Source: Aradus depressus
Lineage: Eukaryota; Arthropoda; Insecta; Hemiptera; Aradidae
Reading direction: 5' to 3'
DNA length: 64,000 nt
NCBI GenBank assembly: GCA_963662175.1
Contig: OY759219.1
Coordinates: 44,198,675 to 44,262,674 of the forward strand
In this document: positions 1 through 14,899 of the stretch, one piece after another
Position numbering within the stretch: position 1 is the first letter of the stretch
Layout of the letters: each line of letters starts with the position of its first letter
Program-made: the position numbers and the translations under genes
The notes under the pieces: generated by a model
Seen by the model: only the letters and a program-made list of their open reading frames with translations
Databases searched by the model: none
Told to the model about the DNA's origin: nothing

Positions 1-60
1 TTTGAATCCATCCCTTTCTCTTTCCTTTAGCTCATCTAGCTGAACATTTACAGGTGTCGT

Positions 61-1493
61 CCTTACGGCATTCTGGATACACTCATACAATTTTGAATGC
101 ATCCCCTCCTCTTCCCAGTAGCTCATCTGGCTGAACATTTACAGGTGTCGTCCTTACGGCATTCTGGATACACTCATACAATTTTGAATGCAGCCGATAC
201 ACTCATACAACTTTGAATGCATCCCCTCCTCTTTCCTGTAGCTCATCTGGCTGAACATTTACAGGTGTCGTCCTTACGGCATTCTGGATACACTCATACA
301 ATTTTGAATGCATCCCCTCCTCTTTCCAGTAGCTCATCTGGCTGAACATTTACAGGTGTCGTCCTTACGGCATTCTGGATGCACTCATACAATTTTGAAT
401 GCATCCCCTCCTCTTTCCTGTAGCTCATCTGGCTGAACATTTACAGGTGTCTTCCTTACGGCATTCTGCATACACTCATACAATTTTGAAAGCATCCCCT
501 CCTCTTTCCAGTAGCTCATCTGCCTGAACATTTACAGGTGTCGTCCTTACGGCGTTCTGCATACACTCATACAATTTTGAATGCATCCCTTCCTCTTTCC
601 TGTAGCTCATCTGGCTGAACATTTACAGGTGTCGTCCTTACGGCATTCTGGATACAGTCATACAATTTTGAATGCAGCCGATACACTCATACAATTTTGA
701 ATGCATCCCCTCCTCTTTCCTGTAGCTCATCTGGCTGAACATTTACAGGTGTCGTCCTTACGGCATTCTGGATACACTCATACAATTTTGAATGCATCCC
801 TTCCTCTTTCCAGTAGCTCATCTGGCTGAACATTTACAGGTGTCGTCCCTACGGCATTCTGGATACACTCATACAATTTTGAATGCAGCCGATACACTCG
901 TACAATTTTGAATCCAACCCCTCCTTTTTCCTGTAGCTCATCTGGCTGAACATTTACAGCTGTCGTCCTTACGGCATTCTGGATACACTCATACAATTTT
1001 GAATGCATCCCCTCCTCTTTCCAGTAGCTCATCTGGCTGAACATTTACAGGTGTCGTCCTTACGGCATTCTGGATACACTCATACAATTTTGAATGCAGC
1101 CGATACACTCATACAACTTTGAATGCATCCCCTCCTCTTTCCTGTAGCTCATCTGGCTGAACATTTACAGGTGTCGTCCTTACGGCATTCTGGATATACT
1201 CATACAATTTTGAATGCATCCCCTCCTCTTTCCAGTAGCTCATCTGGCTGAACATTTACAGGTGTCGTCCTTACGGCATTCTGGATGCACTCATACAATT
1301 TTGAATGCATCCCCTCCTCTTTCCTGTAGCTCATCTGGCTGAACATTTACAGGTGTCGTCCTTACGGCATTCTGCATACACTCATACAATTTTGAAAGCA
1401 TCCCCTCCTCTTTCCAGTAGCTCATCTGCCTGAACATTTACAGGTGTCGTCCTTACGGCGTTCTGCATACACTCATACAATTTTGAATGCATC
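61..1493. repeat. Direct duplication inside the satellite, offset 906 bp
   Basis: The stretch 61-587 is repeated almost exactly at 967-1,493. Both copies carry the same ordered markers: the deleted unit (191 and 1,097), the GAAAGCATCC monomer and the rare CTCATCTGCCTG variant (521 and 1,427). The offset equals nine full monomers plus three 29-bp units, and three deleted units can be counted in one period. Confidence 0.85.
171..199. repeat. 29-bp internally deleted monomer (first of many copies)
   Basis: CACTCATAC recurs after only 29 bp here (171 and 200) instead of 91. The short unit reads from TTTGAATGCA straight into GCCGATACACTC, so 62 bp net are missing from the monomer, with GCC at the join. 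The same junction is reused across the array, for example near 674, 888, 1,097, 2,219, 4,578, 30,928, 44,325 and 49,200, so it arose once and spread. It is always inserted between full monomers. A sub-variant with GCAGCAGATAC occurs near 52,261, 53,206 and 54,048. Confidence 0.93.
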
Positions 1494-2116
1494 CCCTCCT
1501 CTTTCCTGTAGCTCATCTGGCTGAACATTTACAGGTGTCGTCCTTACGGCATTCTGCATACACTCATACAATTTTGAATGCATCCCCTCCTCTTTCCTGT
1601 AGCTCATCTGGCTGAACATTTACAGGTGTCGTCCTTACGGCATTCTGGATACACTCATACAATTTTGAATGCATCCCCCCCTCTTTCCTGTAGCTCATCT
1701 GGCTGAACAATTACAGGTGTCGTCCTTACGGCATTCTGGATACACTCATACAATTTTGAATCCATCCCTTCCACTTTCCTTTAGCTCATCTGGCTGAACA
1801 TTTACAGGTGTCGTCCTTACGGCATTCTGGACACACTCATACAATTTTGTATCCATCCCTTCCTCTTTACTTTAGCTCATCTGGCTGAACATTTACAGGT
1901 GTCGTCCTTACGGCATTCTGGATACACTCTTACAATTTTGAATGCATCCCCTCCTCTTTCCAGTAGCTCATCTGGCTGAACATTTACAGGTGTCGTCCTT
2001 ACGGCATTCTGGATACACTCATACAATTTTGAATCCATCCCTTTCTCTTTCCTTTAGCTCATCTGGCTGAACATTTACAGGTGTCGTCCTTACGGCATTC
2101 TGGATACACTCATACA
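545..2116. repeat. 1.57-kb segment duplicated at 7,020-8,591
   Basis: This segment matches 7,020-8,591 at a constant offset of 6,475 bp. Shared private markers include GGCGTTCTGC (551 and 7,026), GGCTGAACAATTACAGG (1,701 and 8,176) and TCCTCTTTACTTTAG (1,861 and 8,336). The match breaks at about 2,116 on the right, where the first copy reads CATACAGATTTG and the second CATACAATTTTG, and at about 545 on the left. Confidence 0.85.
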
Positions 2117-5100
2117 GATTTGAATGCATCCCCTCCTATTTCCAGTAGCTCATCTGGCTGAACATTTACAGGTGTCGTCCTTACGGCATTCTGGATACAC
2201 TCATACAATTTTGAATGCAGCCGATACACTCATACAATTTTGAATCCAACCCCTCCTTTTTCGTGTAGCTCATCTGGCTGAACATTTACAGCTGTCGTCC
2301 TTACGGCATTCTGGGTACACTCATACAATTTTGAATGCATCCCCTCCTCTTTCCTGTAGCTCATCTGGCTGAACATTTACAGGTGTCGTCCTTACGGCAT
2401 TCTGGATACACTCATACAATTTTGAATGCATCCCCCCCTCTTTCCTGTAGCTCATCTGGCTGAACATTTACAGGTGTCGTCCTTACGGCATTCTGGATAC
2501 TCTCATACAATTTTGAATGCATCCCCTCCTCTTTCCTGTAGCTCACCTGGCTGAACATTTACAGGTGTCGTCCTTACGGCATTCTGCATACACTCATACA
2601 ATTTTGAATCCATCCCTTCCTCTTTCCTTTAGCTCATCTGGCTGAACATTTACAGGTGTCGTACTTACGTCATTCTGGACACACTCATACAATTTTGAAT
2701 CCATCCCTTTCTCTTTCCTTTAGCTCATCTGGCTGAACATTTACAGGTGTCGTCCTTACGGCATTCTGGATACACTCATACAATTTTGAATGCATCCCCT
2801 CCTCTTTCCAGTAGCTCATCTGGCTGAACATTTACAGGTGTCGTCCATACGGCATTCAGGATACACTCATACAATTTTGAATGCAGCCGATACACTCATA
2901 CAACTTTGAATGCATCCCCTCCTCTTTCCTGTAGCTCATCTGGCTGAACATTTACAGGTTTCGTCCTTACGGCATTCTGGATACACTCATACAATTTTGA
3001 ATGCAGCCGATACACTCATACAATTTTGAATCCAACCCCTCCTTTTTCCTGTAGCTCATCTGGCTGAACATTTACAGGTGTCGTCCTTACGGCATTCTGG
3101 ATGCACTCATACAATTTTGAATGCATCCCCTCCTTTTTCCTGTAGCTCATCTGGCTGAACATTTACAGGTGTCGTCCTTACGGCATTCTGCATACACTCA
3201 TACAATTTTGAAAGCATCCCCTCCTCTTTCCAGTAGCTCATCTGGCTGAACATTTACAGGTGTCGTCCTTACGGCGTTCTGCATACACTCATACAATTTT
3301 GAATGCATTCCCTCCTCTTTCCAGTAGCTCATCTGGCTGAACATTTACAGGTGTCGTCCTTACGGCATTCTGCATACACTCTAACAATTTTGAATGCATC
3401 CCCTCCTCTTTCCAGTAGCTCATCTGGCTGAACATTTATAGGTGTCGTCCTTACGGCATTCTGGATACACTCATACAATTTTGAATGCATCCCCTCCTCT
3501 TTCCTGTAGCTCATCCGGCTGAACATTTACAGGTGTCGTCCTTACGGCATTCTGCATACACTCATACAATTTTGAATCCATCCCTTCTTCTTTCCTTTAG
3601 CTCATCTGGCTGAACATTTACAGGTGTCGTACTTACGGCATTCTGGACACACTCATACAATTTTGAATCCATCCCTTTCTCTTTCCTTTAGCTCATCTAG
3701 CTGAACATTTACAGGTGTCGTCCTTACGGCATTCTGGATACACTCATACAGATTTGAATGCATCACTCCTCTTTCCAGTAGCTCATCTGGGTGAACATTT
3801 ACAGGTGTCGTCCTTACGGCATTCTGGATACACTCATACAATTTTGAATGCATCCCCTCCTCTTTCCAGTAGCTCATCTGGCTGAACATTTATAGGTGTC
3901 GTCCTTACGGCATTCTGGGTACACTCATACAATTTTGAATGCATCCCCTCCTCTTTCCTGTAGCTCATCTGGCTGAACATTTACAGGTCTCGTCCTTACG
4001 GCATTCTGGATACACTCATACAATTTTGAATGCATCCCCCCCTCTTTCCTGTAGCTCATCTGGCTGAACATTTACAGGTGTCGTCCTTACGGCATTCTGG
4101 ATACTCTCATACAATTTTGAATGCATCCCCTCCTCTTTCCTGTAGCTCACCTGGCTGAACATTTACAGGTGTCGTCCTTACGGCATTCTGCATACACTCA
4201 TACAATTTTGAATGCATTCCCTCCTCTTTCCTGTAGCTCATCCGGCTGAACATTTACAGGTGTCGTCCTTACGGCATTCTGCATACACTCATACAATTTT
4301 GAATCCATCCCTTCCTCTTTCCTTTAGCTCATCTGGCTGAACATTTACAGGTGTCGTACTTACGTCATTCTGGACACACTCATACAATTTCGAATCCATC
4401 CCTTTCTCTTTCCTTTAGCTCATCTGGCTGAACATTTACAGGTGTCGTCCTTACGGCATTCTGGATACACTCATACAATTTTGAATGCATCCCCTCCTCT
4501 TTCCAGTAGCTCATCTGGCTGAACATTTACAGGTGTCGTCCATACGGCATTCTGGATACACTCATACAATTTTGAATGCAGCCGATACACTCATACAACT
4601 TTGAATGCATCCCCTCCTCTTTCCTGTAGCTCATCTGGCTGAACATTTACAGGTGTCGTCCTTACGGCATTCTGGATACACTCATACAATTTTGAATGCA
4701 TCCCCTCCTCTTTCCAGTAGCTCATCTGGCTGAACATTTACAGGTGTCGTCCTTACGGCATTCTGGATACACTCATACAATTTTGAATGCAGCCGATACA
4801 CTCATACAATTTTGAATCCAACCCCTCCTTTTTCCTGTAGCTCATCTGGCTGAACATTTACAGCTGTCGTCCTTACGGCATTCTGGATACACTCATACAA
4901 TTTTGAATGCATCCCCTCCTCTTTCCTGTAGCTCATCTGGCTGAACATTTACAGGTGTCGTCCTTACGGCATTCTGGATACACTCATACAATTTTGAATG
5001 CATCCCCCCCTCTTTCCTGTAGCTCATCTGGCTGAACATTTACAGGTGTCGTCCTTACGGCATTCTGGATACTCTCATACAATTTTGAATGCATTCCCTC

Positions 5101-7019
5101 CTCTTTCCTGTAGCTCATCCGGCTGAACATTTACAGGTGTCGTCCTTACGGCATTCTGCATACACTCATACAATTTTGAATCCATCTCTTCCTCTTTCCT
5201 TTAGCTCATCTGGCTGAACATTTACAGGTGTCGTCCTTACGGCATTCTGGACACACTCATAAATTTTGAATCCATCCCTTTCTCTTTCCTTTAGCTCATC
5301 TGGCTGAACATGTACAGGTGTCGTCCTTACGGCATTCTGGATACACTCATACAATTTTGAATGCATCCCCTCCTCTTTCTAGTAGCTCATCTGGCTGAAC
5401 ATTTACAGGTGTCGTCCTTACGGCATTCTGGATACACTCATACAATTTTGAATGCAGCCGACACACTCATACAACTTTGAATGCATCCCCTCCTCTTTCC
5501 TGTAGCTCATCTGGCTGAACATTTACAGGTGTCGTCCTTACGGCATTCTGGATACACTCATACAATTTTGAATGCATCCCCTCCTCTTTCCTGTAGCTCA
5601 TCTGGCTGAACATTTACAGGTGTCGTCCTTACGGCATTCTGGATGCACTCATACAATTTTGAATGCATCCCCTCCTCTTTCCTGTAGCTCATCTGGCTGA
5701 ACATTTACAGGTGTCGTCCTTACGGCATTCTGCATACACTCATACAATTTTGAAAGCATCCCCTCCTCTTTCCAGTAGCTCATCTGGCTGAACATTTACA
5801 GGTGTCGTCCTTACGGCGTTCTGCATACACTCATACAATTTTGAATGCATTCCCTCCTTTTTCCAGTATCTCATCTGGCTGAACATTTACAGGTGTCGTC
5901 CTTACGGCATTCTGCATACACTCTAACAATTTTGAATGCATCCCCTCCTCTTTCCAGTAGCTCATCTGGCTGAACATTTATAGGTGTCGTCCTTACGGCA
6001 TTCTGCATACACTCATACAATTTTGAATCCATCCCTTCCTCTTTCCTTTAGCTCATCTGGCTGAACATTTACAGGTGTCGTACTTACGGCATTCTGGACA
6101 CACTCATACAATTTTGGATCCATCCCTTTCTCTTTCCTTTAGCTCATCTAGCTGAACATTTACAGGTGTCGTCCTTACGGCATTCTGGATACACTCATAC
6201 AGATTTGAATGCATCACTCCTCTTTCCAGTAGCTCATCTGGGTGAACATTTACAGGTGTCGTCCTTACGGCATTCTGGATACACTCATACAATTTTGAAT
6301 GCATCCCCTCCTCTTTCCTGTAGCTCATCTGGCTGAACATTTACAGGTGTCGTCCTTACGGCATTCTGGATACACTCATACAATTTTGAATGCATCCCCC
6401 CCTCTTTCCTGTAGCTCATCTGGCTGAACATTTACAGGTGTCGTCCTTACGGCATTCTGGATACTCTCATACAATTTTGAATGCATCCCCTCCTCTTTCC
6501 TGTAGCTCACCTGGCTGAACATTTACAGGTGTCGGCCTTACGGCATTCTGCATACACTCATACAATTTTGAATGCATTCCCTCCTCTTTCCTGTAGCTCA
6601 TCTGGCTGAACATTTACAGGTGTCGTCCTTACGGCATTCTGCATACACTCATACAATTTTGAATCCATCCCTTCCTCTTTCCTTTAGCTCATCTGGCTGA
6701 ACATTTACAGGTGTCGTACTTACGGCTCTCTGGACACACTCATACAATTTTGAATGCATCCCTTTCTCTTTCCTTTAGCTCATCTAGCTGAACATTTACA
6801 GGTGTCGTCCTTACGGCATTCTGGATACACTCATACAATTTTGAATGCATCCCCTCCTCTTTCCAGTAGCTCATCTGGCTGAACATTTACAGGTGTCGTC
6901 CCTACGGCATTCTGGATACACTCATACAATTTTGAATGCAGCCGATACACTCATACAATTTTGAATCCAACCCCTCCTTTTTCCTGTAGCTCATCTGGCT
7001 GAACATTTACAGCTGTCGT

Positions 7020-8591
7020 CCTTACGGCGTTCTGCATACACTCATACAATTTTGAATGCATCCCTTCCTCTTTCCTGTAGCTCATCTGGCTGAACATTTA
7101 CAGGTGTCGTCCTTACGGCATTCTGGATACAGTCATACAATTTTGAATGCAGCCGATACACTCATACAATTTTGAATGCATCCCCTCCTCTTTCCTGTAG
7201 CTCATCTGGCTGAACATTTACAGGTGTCGTCCTTACGGCATTCTGGATACACTCATACAATTTTGAATGCATCCCTTCCTCTTTCCAGTAGCTCATCTGG
7301 CTGAACATTTACAGGTGTCGTCCCTACGGCATTCTGGATACACTCATACAATTTTGAATGCAGCCGATACACTCATACAATTTTGAATCCAACCCCTCCT
7401 TTTTCCTGTAGCTCATCTGGCTGAACATTTACAGCTGTCGTCCTTACGGCATTCTGGATACACTCATACAATTTTGAATGCATCCCCTCCTCTTTCCAGT
7501 AGCTCATCTGGCTGAACATTTACAGGTGTCGTCCTTACGGCATTCTGGATACACTCATACAATTTTGAATGCAGCCGATACACTCATACAACTTTGAATG
7601 CATCCCCTCCTCTTTCCTGTAGCTCATCTGGCTGAACATTTACAGGTGTCGTCCTTACGGCATTCTGGATATACTCATACAATTTTGAATGCATCCCCTC
7701 CTCTTTCCAGTAGCTCATCTGGCTGAACATTTACAGGTGTCGTCCTTACGGCATTCTGGATGCACTCATACAATTTTGAATGCATCCCCTCCTCTTTCCT
7801 GTAGCTCATCTGGCTGAACATTTACAGGTGTCGTCCTTACGGCATTCTGCATACACTCATACAATTTTGAAAGCATCCCCTCCTCTTTCCAGTAGCTCAT
7901 CTGCCTGAACATTTACAGGTGTCGTCCTTACGGCGTTCTGCATACACTCATACAATTTTGAATGCATCCCCTCCTCTTTCCTGTAGCTCATCTGGCTGAA
8001 CATTTACAGGTGTCGTCCTTACGGCATTCTGCATACACTCATACAATTTTGAATGCATCCCCTCCTCTTTCCTGTAGCTCATCTGGCTGAACATTTACAG
8101 GTGTCGTCCTTACGGCATTCTGGATACACTCATACAATTTTGAATGCATCCCCCCCTCTTTCCTGTAGCTCATCTGGCTGAACAATTACAGGTGTCGTCC
8201 TTACGGCATTCTGGATACACTCATACAATTTTGAATCCATCCCTTCCACTTTCCTTTAGCTCATCTGGCTGAACATTTACAGGTGTCGTCCTTACGGCAT
8301 TCTGGACACACTCATACAATTTTGTATCCATCCCTTCCTCTTTACTTTAGCTCATCTGGCTGAACATTTACAGGTGTCGTCCTTACGGCATTCTGGATAC
8401 ACTCTTACAATTTTGAATGCATCCCCTCCTCTTTCCAGTAGCTCATCTGGCTGAACATTTACAGGTGTCGTCCTTACGGCATTCTGGATACACTCATACA
8501 ATTTTGAATCCATCCCTTTCTCTTTCCTTTAGCTCATCTGGCTGAACATTTACAGGTGTCGTCCTTACGGCATTCTGGATACACTCATACA
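7020..8591. repeat. Second copy of the 1.57-kb satellite segment
   Basis: Partner of 545-2,116 at offset 6,475, with the same order of about 17 variant monomers, including three private substitutions. The two copies are separated by about 4.9 kb of satellite with a different variant order, so this is a dispersed rather than strictly tandem duplication. Confidence 0.83.
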
Positions 8592-9649
8592 ATTTTGAAT
8601 GCATCCCCTCCTCTTTCCAGTAGCTCATCTGGTTGAACATTTACAGGTGTCGTCCTTACGGCATTCTGGATACACTCATACAATTTTGAATGCAGCCGAT
8701 ACACTCATACAATTTTGAATCCAACCCCTCCTTTTTCCTGTAGCTCATCTGGCTGAACATTTACAGCTGTCGTCCTTACGGCATTCTGGATACACTCATA
8801 CAATTTTGAATGCATCCCCTCCTCTTTCCTGTAGCTCATCTGGCTGAACATTTACAGCTGTCGTCCTTACGGCATTCTGGATACACTCATACAATTTTGA
8901 ATGCATCCCCTCCTCTTTCCTGTAGCTCATCTGGCTGAACATTTACAGGTGTCGTCCTTACGGCATTCTGCATACACTCATACAATTTTGAATGCATTCC
9001 CTCCTCTTTCCTGTAGCTCATCCGGCTGAACATTTACAGGTGTCGTCCTTACGGCATTCTGCATACACTCATACAATTTTGAATCCATCCCTTCCTCTTT
9101 CCTTTAGCTCATCTGGCTGAACATTTACAGGTGTCGTCCGTACGGCATTCTGGATACACTCATACAATTTTGAATGCATCCCCTCCTCTTTCCAGTAGCT
9201 CATCTGGCTGAACATTTACAGGTGTCGTCCTTACGGCATTCTGGATACACTCATACAATTTTGAATGCAGCCGATACACTCATACAACTTTGAATGCATC
9301 CCCTCCTCTTTTCTGGAGCTCATCTGGCTGAACATTTACAGGTGTCGTCCTTACGGCATTCTGGATACACTCATACAATTTTGAATGCATCCCCACCTCT
9401 TTCCTGTAGCTCATCCGGCTGAACATTTACAGGTGTCGTCCTTACGGCATTCTGCATACACTCATACAATTTTGAATGCATCCCCACCTCTTTCCTGTAG
9501 CTCATCCGGCTGAACATTTACAGGTGTCGTCCTTACGGCATTCTGCATACACTCATACAATTTTGAATGCATCCCCTCCTCTTTCCCCTAGCTCATCCGG
9601 CTGAACATTTACAGGTGTCGTCCTTACGGCATTCTGAATACACTCATAC

Positions 9650-12500
9650 AATTTTGGATGCATCCCTTCCCCATTCCTGTAGCTCATCTGGCTGAACATT
9701 TACAGGTGTCGTCCTTACGGCATTCTTGATACACTCATACAATTTTGAATGCATCTCCTCCTCTCTCCTGTAGGTCATCTGGCTGAACATTTACAGGTGT
9801 CGTCCTTACGGCATTCTTGATACACTCATACAATTTTGAATGCATCCCCTCTTCTTTCCTGTAGCTCATCTGGCTGAACATTTACAGGTGTCGTCCTTAC
9901 GGCATTCTGGATACTCTCATACAATTTTGAATGCATTCCCTCCTCTTTCCTGTAGCTCACCTGGGTGAACATTTACAGGTGTCGTCCTTACGGCATTCTG
10001 GATACTCTCATACAACTTTGAATGCATCCCTTCCCCATTCCTGTAGCTCATCTGGCTGAACATTTACAGGTGTCGTCCTTACGGCATTCTGGATGCACTC
10101 ATACAACTTTGAATGCATCCCTTCCCCATTCCTGTAGCTCATCTGGCTGAACATTTACAGGTGTCGTCCTTACGGCATTCTGCATACACTCATACAATTT
10201 TGAATGCATCTCCTCCTCTTTCCTGTAGCTCATCTGGCTGAACATTTACAGGTGTCGTCCTTACGGCATTCTTGATACACTCATACAATTTTGAATGCAT
10301 CTCCTCCTCTCTCCTGTAGCTCATCTGGCTGAACATTTACAGGTGTCGTCCTTACGGCATTCTTGATACACTCATACAATTTTGAATGCATCCCCTCCTC
10401 TCTCCTGTAGCTCATCTGGCTGAACATTTACAGCTATCGTCCTTACGGCATTCTAGATACACTCATACAATTTTGAATGCATCCCCTCTTCTTTCCCGTA
10501 GCTCATCTGGCTGAACATTTACAGGTGTCGTCCTTACGGCATTCTGCATACACTCATACAATTTTGAATCCATCCCTTCCTCTTTCCTGTAGCTCATCTG
10601 GCTGAACATTTACAGGTGTCGTCCTTACGGCATTCTGCATACACTCATACAATTTTGAAAGCATCCCCTCCTCTTTCCAGTAGCTCATTTGGCTGAACAT
10701 TTACAGGTGTCGGCCTTACGGCGTTCTGCATACACTCATACAATTTTGAATGCATTCCCTCCTCTTTCCAGTAGCTCATCTGGCTGAACATTTACAGGTG
10801 TCGTCCTTACGGCATTCTGCATTCACTCATACAATTTTGAATCCAACCCCTCCTTTTTCCTGTAGCTCATCTGGCGGAACATTTACAGCTGTCGTCCTTA
10901 CGGCATTCTGGATACACTCACAATTTTGAATGCATCCTCTCCTCTTTCCTGTAGCTCACCTGGCTGTACATTTACAGGTGTCGTCCTTACGGCATTCTGG
11001 ATACACTCATACAATTTTGAATGCATTCCCTCCTCTTTCCCCTAGCTCATCCGGCTGAACATTTACAGGTGTCGTCCTTACGGCATTCTGAATACACTCA
11101 TACAATTTTGAATGCATCCCCCCCACTTTCCTGTAGCTCATCTGGCTGAACATTTACAGGTGTCGTCCTTACGGCATTCTGGATACTCTCATACAATTTT
11201 GAATGCATCGCCTCCTCTTTCCTGTAGCTCACCTGGGTAACATTTACAGGTGTCGTCCTTACGGCATTCTGCATACACTCATACAACTTTGAAAGCATTC
11301 CCTCCTCTTTCCTGTAGCTCATCCGGCTGAACATTTACAGGTGTCGTCCTTACGGCATTCTGCATACACTCATACAACTTTGAATGCATCCCTTCCCCAT
11401 TCCTGTAGCTCATCTGGCTGAACATTTACAGGTGTCGTCCTTACGGCATTCTGGATGCACTCATACAATTTTGAACGCATCCCCTCCTCTTTCCTGTAGC
11501 TCATCTGGCTGAACATTTACAGGTGTCGTCCTTACGGCATTCTGCATACACTCATACAATTTTGAATCCTTCTCTTCCTCTTTCCTGTAGCTCATCTGGC
11601 TGAACATTTACAGGTGTCGGCCTTACGGCGTTCTGCATACACTCATACAATTTTGAATGCATTCCCTCCTCTTTCCAGTAGCTCATCTGGCTGAACATTT
11701 ACAGGTGTCGTCCTTACGGCATTCTGCATACACTCATACAATTTTGAATCCAACCCCTCCTTTTTCCTGTAGCTCATCTGGCGGAACATTTACAGCTGTC
11801 GTCCTTACGGCATTCTGGATACACTCATACAATTTTGAATGCATCCCCTCCTCTTTCCTATAGCTCATCTGGCTGAACATTTACAGGTGTCGTCCTTACG
11901 GCATTCTGGATACACGCATACAATTTTGAATGCATCCCCCCCTCTTTCCTGTAGCTCATCTGGCTGAATATTTACAGGTGTCGTCCTTACGGCATTCTGG
12001 ATACTCTCATACAGTTTTGAATGCATCCCCTCCTCTTTCCTGTAGCTCACCTGGCTGAACATTTACAGGTGTCGTCCTTACGGCATTCTGCATACACTCA
12101 TACAATTTTGAATGCATTCCCTCCTCTTTCCTGTAGCTCATCCGGCTGAACATTTACAGGTGTCGTCCTTACGGCATACACTCATACAATTTTGAATGCA
12201 TCCCCTCCTCTTTCCAGTAGCTCATCTGGCTGAACAATTATAGGTATCGTCCTTACGGCATTCTGGATACACTCATACAATTTTGAATGCATCCCCTCCT
12301 CTATCCTGTAGCTCATCTGGCTGAACTTTTACAGCTGTCGTCCTTACGGGATTCTGGATACACTCATACAATTTTTAATCCATCCCTTCCACTTTCCTTT
12401 AGCTCATCTGGCTGAACATTTACAGGTGTCGTCCTTACGGCATTCTGGACACACTCATACAATTTTGAATCCATTCCTTCCTCTTTCCTTTAGCTCATCT
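9650..12500. repeat. Divergent satellite subdomain with CCCCATTCCTG monomers
   Basis: Monomers here have a distinctive set of changes: CCTTCCCCATTCCTG instead of CTCCTCTTTCCTG (9,667, 10,030, 10,120, 11,390), CTCTCTCCTGTAG, and GGCATTCTTGATAC. Small indels are more common than elsewhere: CACTCACAATTTTG near 10,917, CCTGGGTAACATT near 11,231, and a monomer lacking most of TTCTGCATA near 12,176. The same monomer types reappear only near the right end (about 48,930-54,200), so these may be older, less homogenised parts of the array. Confidence 0.7.
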
Positions 12501-14899
12501 GGCTGAACATTTACAGGTGTCGTCATTACGGCATTCTGGATACACTCTTACAATTTGGAATGCATCCCCTCCTCTTTCCAGTACCTCATCTGGCTGAACA
12601 TTTACAGCTGTCGTCCTTACGGCATTCTGGATACACTCATACAATTTGGAAAACATCCTCTCCTCTTTCCAGTAGCTCATCTGGCTGAACATTTACAGGT
12701 GTCGTCCTTACGGCATTCTGGATACACTCATACAATTTTGAATCCATCCCTTTCTCTTTCCTTTAGCTCATCTGGCTGAACATTCACAGGTGTCGTCCTT
12801 ACGGCATTCTGGATACACTCATACAGATTTGAATGCATCCCCTCCTATTTCCAGTAGCTCATCTGGCTGAACATTTACAGGTGTCGTCCTTACGGCATTC
12901 TGGATACACTCATACAATTTTGAATGCAGCCGATACACTCATACAATTTTGAATCCAACCCCTCCTTTTTCGTGTAGCTCATCTGGCTGAACATTTACAG
13001 CTGTCGTCCTTACGGCATTCTGGGTACACTCATACAATTTTGAATGCATCCCCCCCTTTTTCCTGTAGCTCACCTGGCTGAACATTCACAGGTGTCGTCC
13101 ATACGGCATTTTGGATACACTCATACAATTTTGAATGCAGCCGATACACTCATACAACATTGAATGCATCCCGTCCTCTTTCCTGTAGCTCATCTGGCTG
13201 AACATTTACAGGTGTCGTCCTTACGGCATTCTGGATACACTCATACAATTTTGAATGCAGCCGATACACTCATACAATTTTGAATCCAACCCCTCCTTTT
13301 TCCTGTAGCTCATCTGGCTGAACATTTACAGCTGTCGTCCTTACGGCATTCTGGATACACTCATACAATTTTGAATGCATCCCCTCCTCTTTCCTGTAGC
13401 TCATCTGGCTGAACATTTACAGGTGTCGTCCATACGGCATTCTGGATACACTCATACAATTTTGAATGCATCCCCTCCTCTTTCCTGTAGCTCACCTGGC
13501 TGAACATTTACAGGTGTCGTCCTTACGGCAGTCTGCATACACTCATACAATTTTGAATGCATTCCTCCTCTTTCCTGTAGCTCATCCGGCTGAACATTTA
13601 CAGGTGTCGTCCTTACGGCATTCTGGACACACTCATACAATTTTGAATCCATTCCTTCCTCTTTCCTTTAGCTCATCTGGCTGAACATTTACAGGTGTCG
13701 TCATTACGGCATTCTGGATACACTCTTACAATTTGGAATGCATCCCCTCCTCTTTCCAGTAGCTCATCTGGCTGAACATTTACAGCTGTCGTCCTTACGG
13801 CATTCTGGATACACTCATACAATTTTGAATGCATCCCCTCCTCTTTCTAGTAGCTCATCTGGCTGAACATTTACAGGTGTCGTCCTTACGGCATTCTGGA
13901 TACACTCATACAATTTTGAATGCAGCCGACACACTCATACAACATTGAATGCATCCCCTCCTCTCTCCTGTAGCTCATCTGGCTGAACATTCACAGGTGT
14001 CGTCCTTACGGCATTCTGCATACACTCATACAATTTTGAATGCATCCCCTCCTCTTTCCAGTAGCTCATCTGGCTGAACATTTATAGGTGTCGTCCTTAC
14101 GGGATTCTGGATACACTCATACAGTTTTGAATGCATCCCCTCCTCTTTCCTGTAGCTCACCTGGCTGAACATTTACAGGTGTCGTCCTTACGGCATTCTG
14201 CATACACTCATACAATTTTGAATGCATTCCCTCCTCTTTCCTGTAGCTCATCCGGCTGAACATTTACAGGTGTCGTCCTTACGGCATTCTGCATACACTC
14301 ATACTAATTTGAATGCATCCCCTCCTCTTTCCTGTAGCTCATCTGGCTGAACATTTACAGCTGTCGTCCTTACGGCATTCTGCATACACTCATACAATTT
14401 TGAATGCATCCCCTCCTCTTTCCAGTAGCTCATCTGGCTGAACATTTATAGGTATCGTCCTTACGGCATTCTGGATACACTCATACAATTTTGAATGCAT
14501 CCCCTCCTCTATCCTGTAGCTCATCTGGCTGAACATTTACAGCTGTCGTCCTTACGGGATTCTGGATACACTCATACAATTTTGAATCCATCCCTTCCAC
14601 TTTCCTTTAGCTCATCTGGCTGAACATTTACAGGTGTCGTCCTTACGGCATTCTGGACACACTCATACAATTTTGAATGCATCCCCTCCTCTTTCCTGTA
14701 GCTCATCTGGCTGAACATTTACAGGTGTCGTCCATACGGCATTCTGGATACACTCATACAATTTTGAATGCATCCCCCCCTCTTTCCTGTAGCTCATCTG
14801 GCTGAACATTTACAGGTGTCGTCCTTACGGCATTATGGATACTCTCATACAATTTTGAATGCATCCCCTCCTCTTTCCTGTAGCTCACCTGGCTGAACA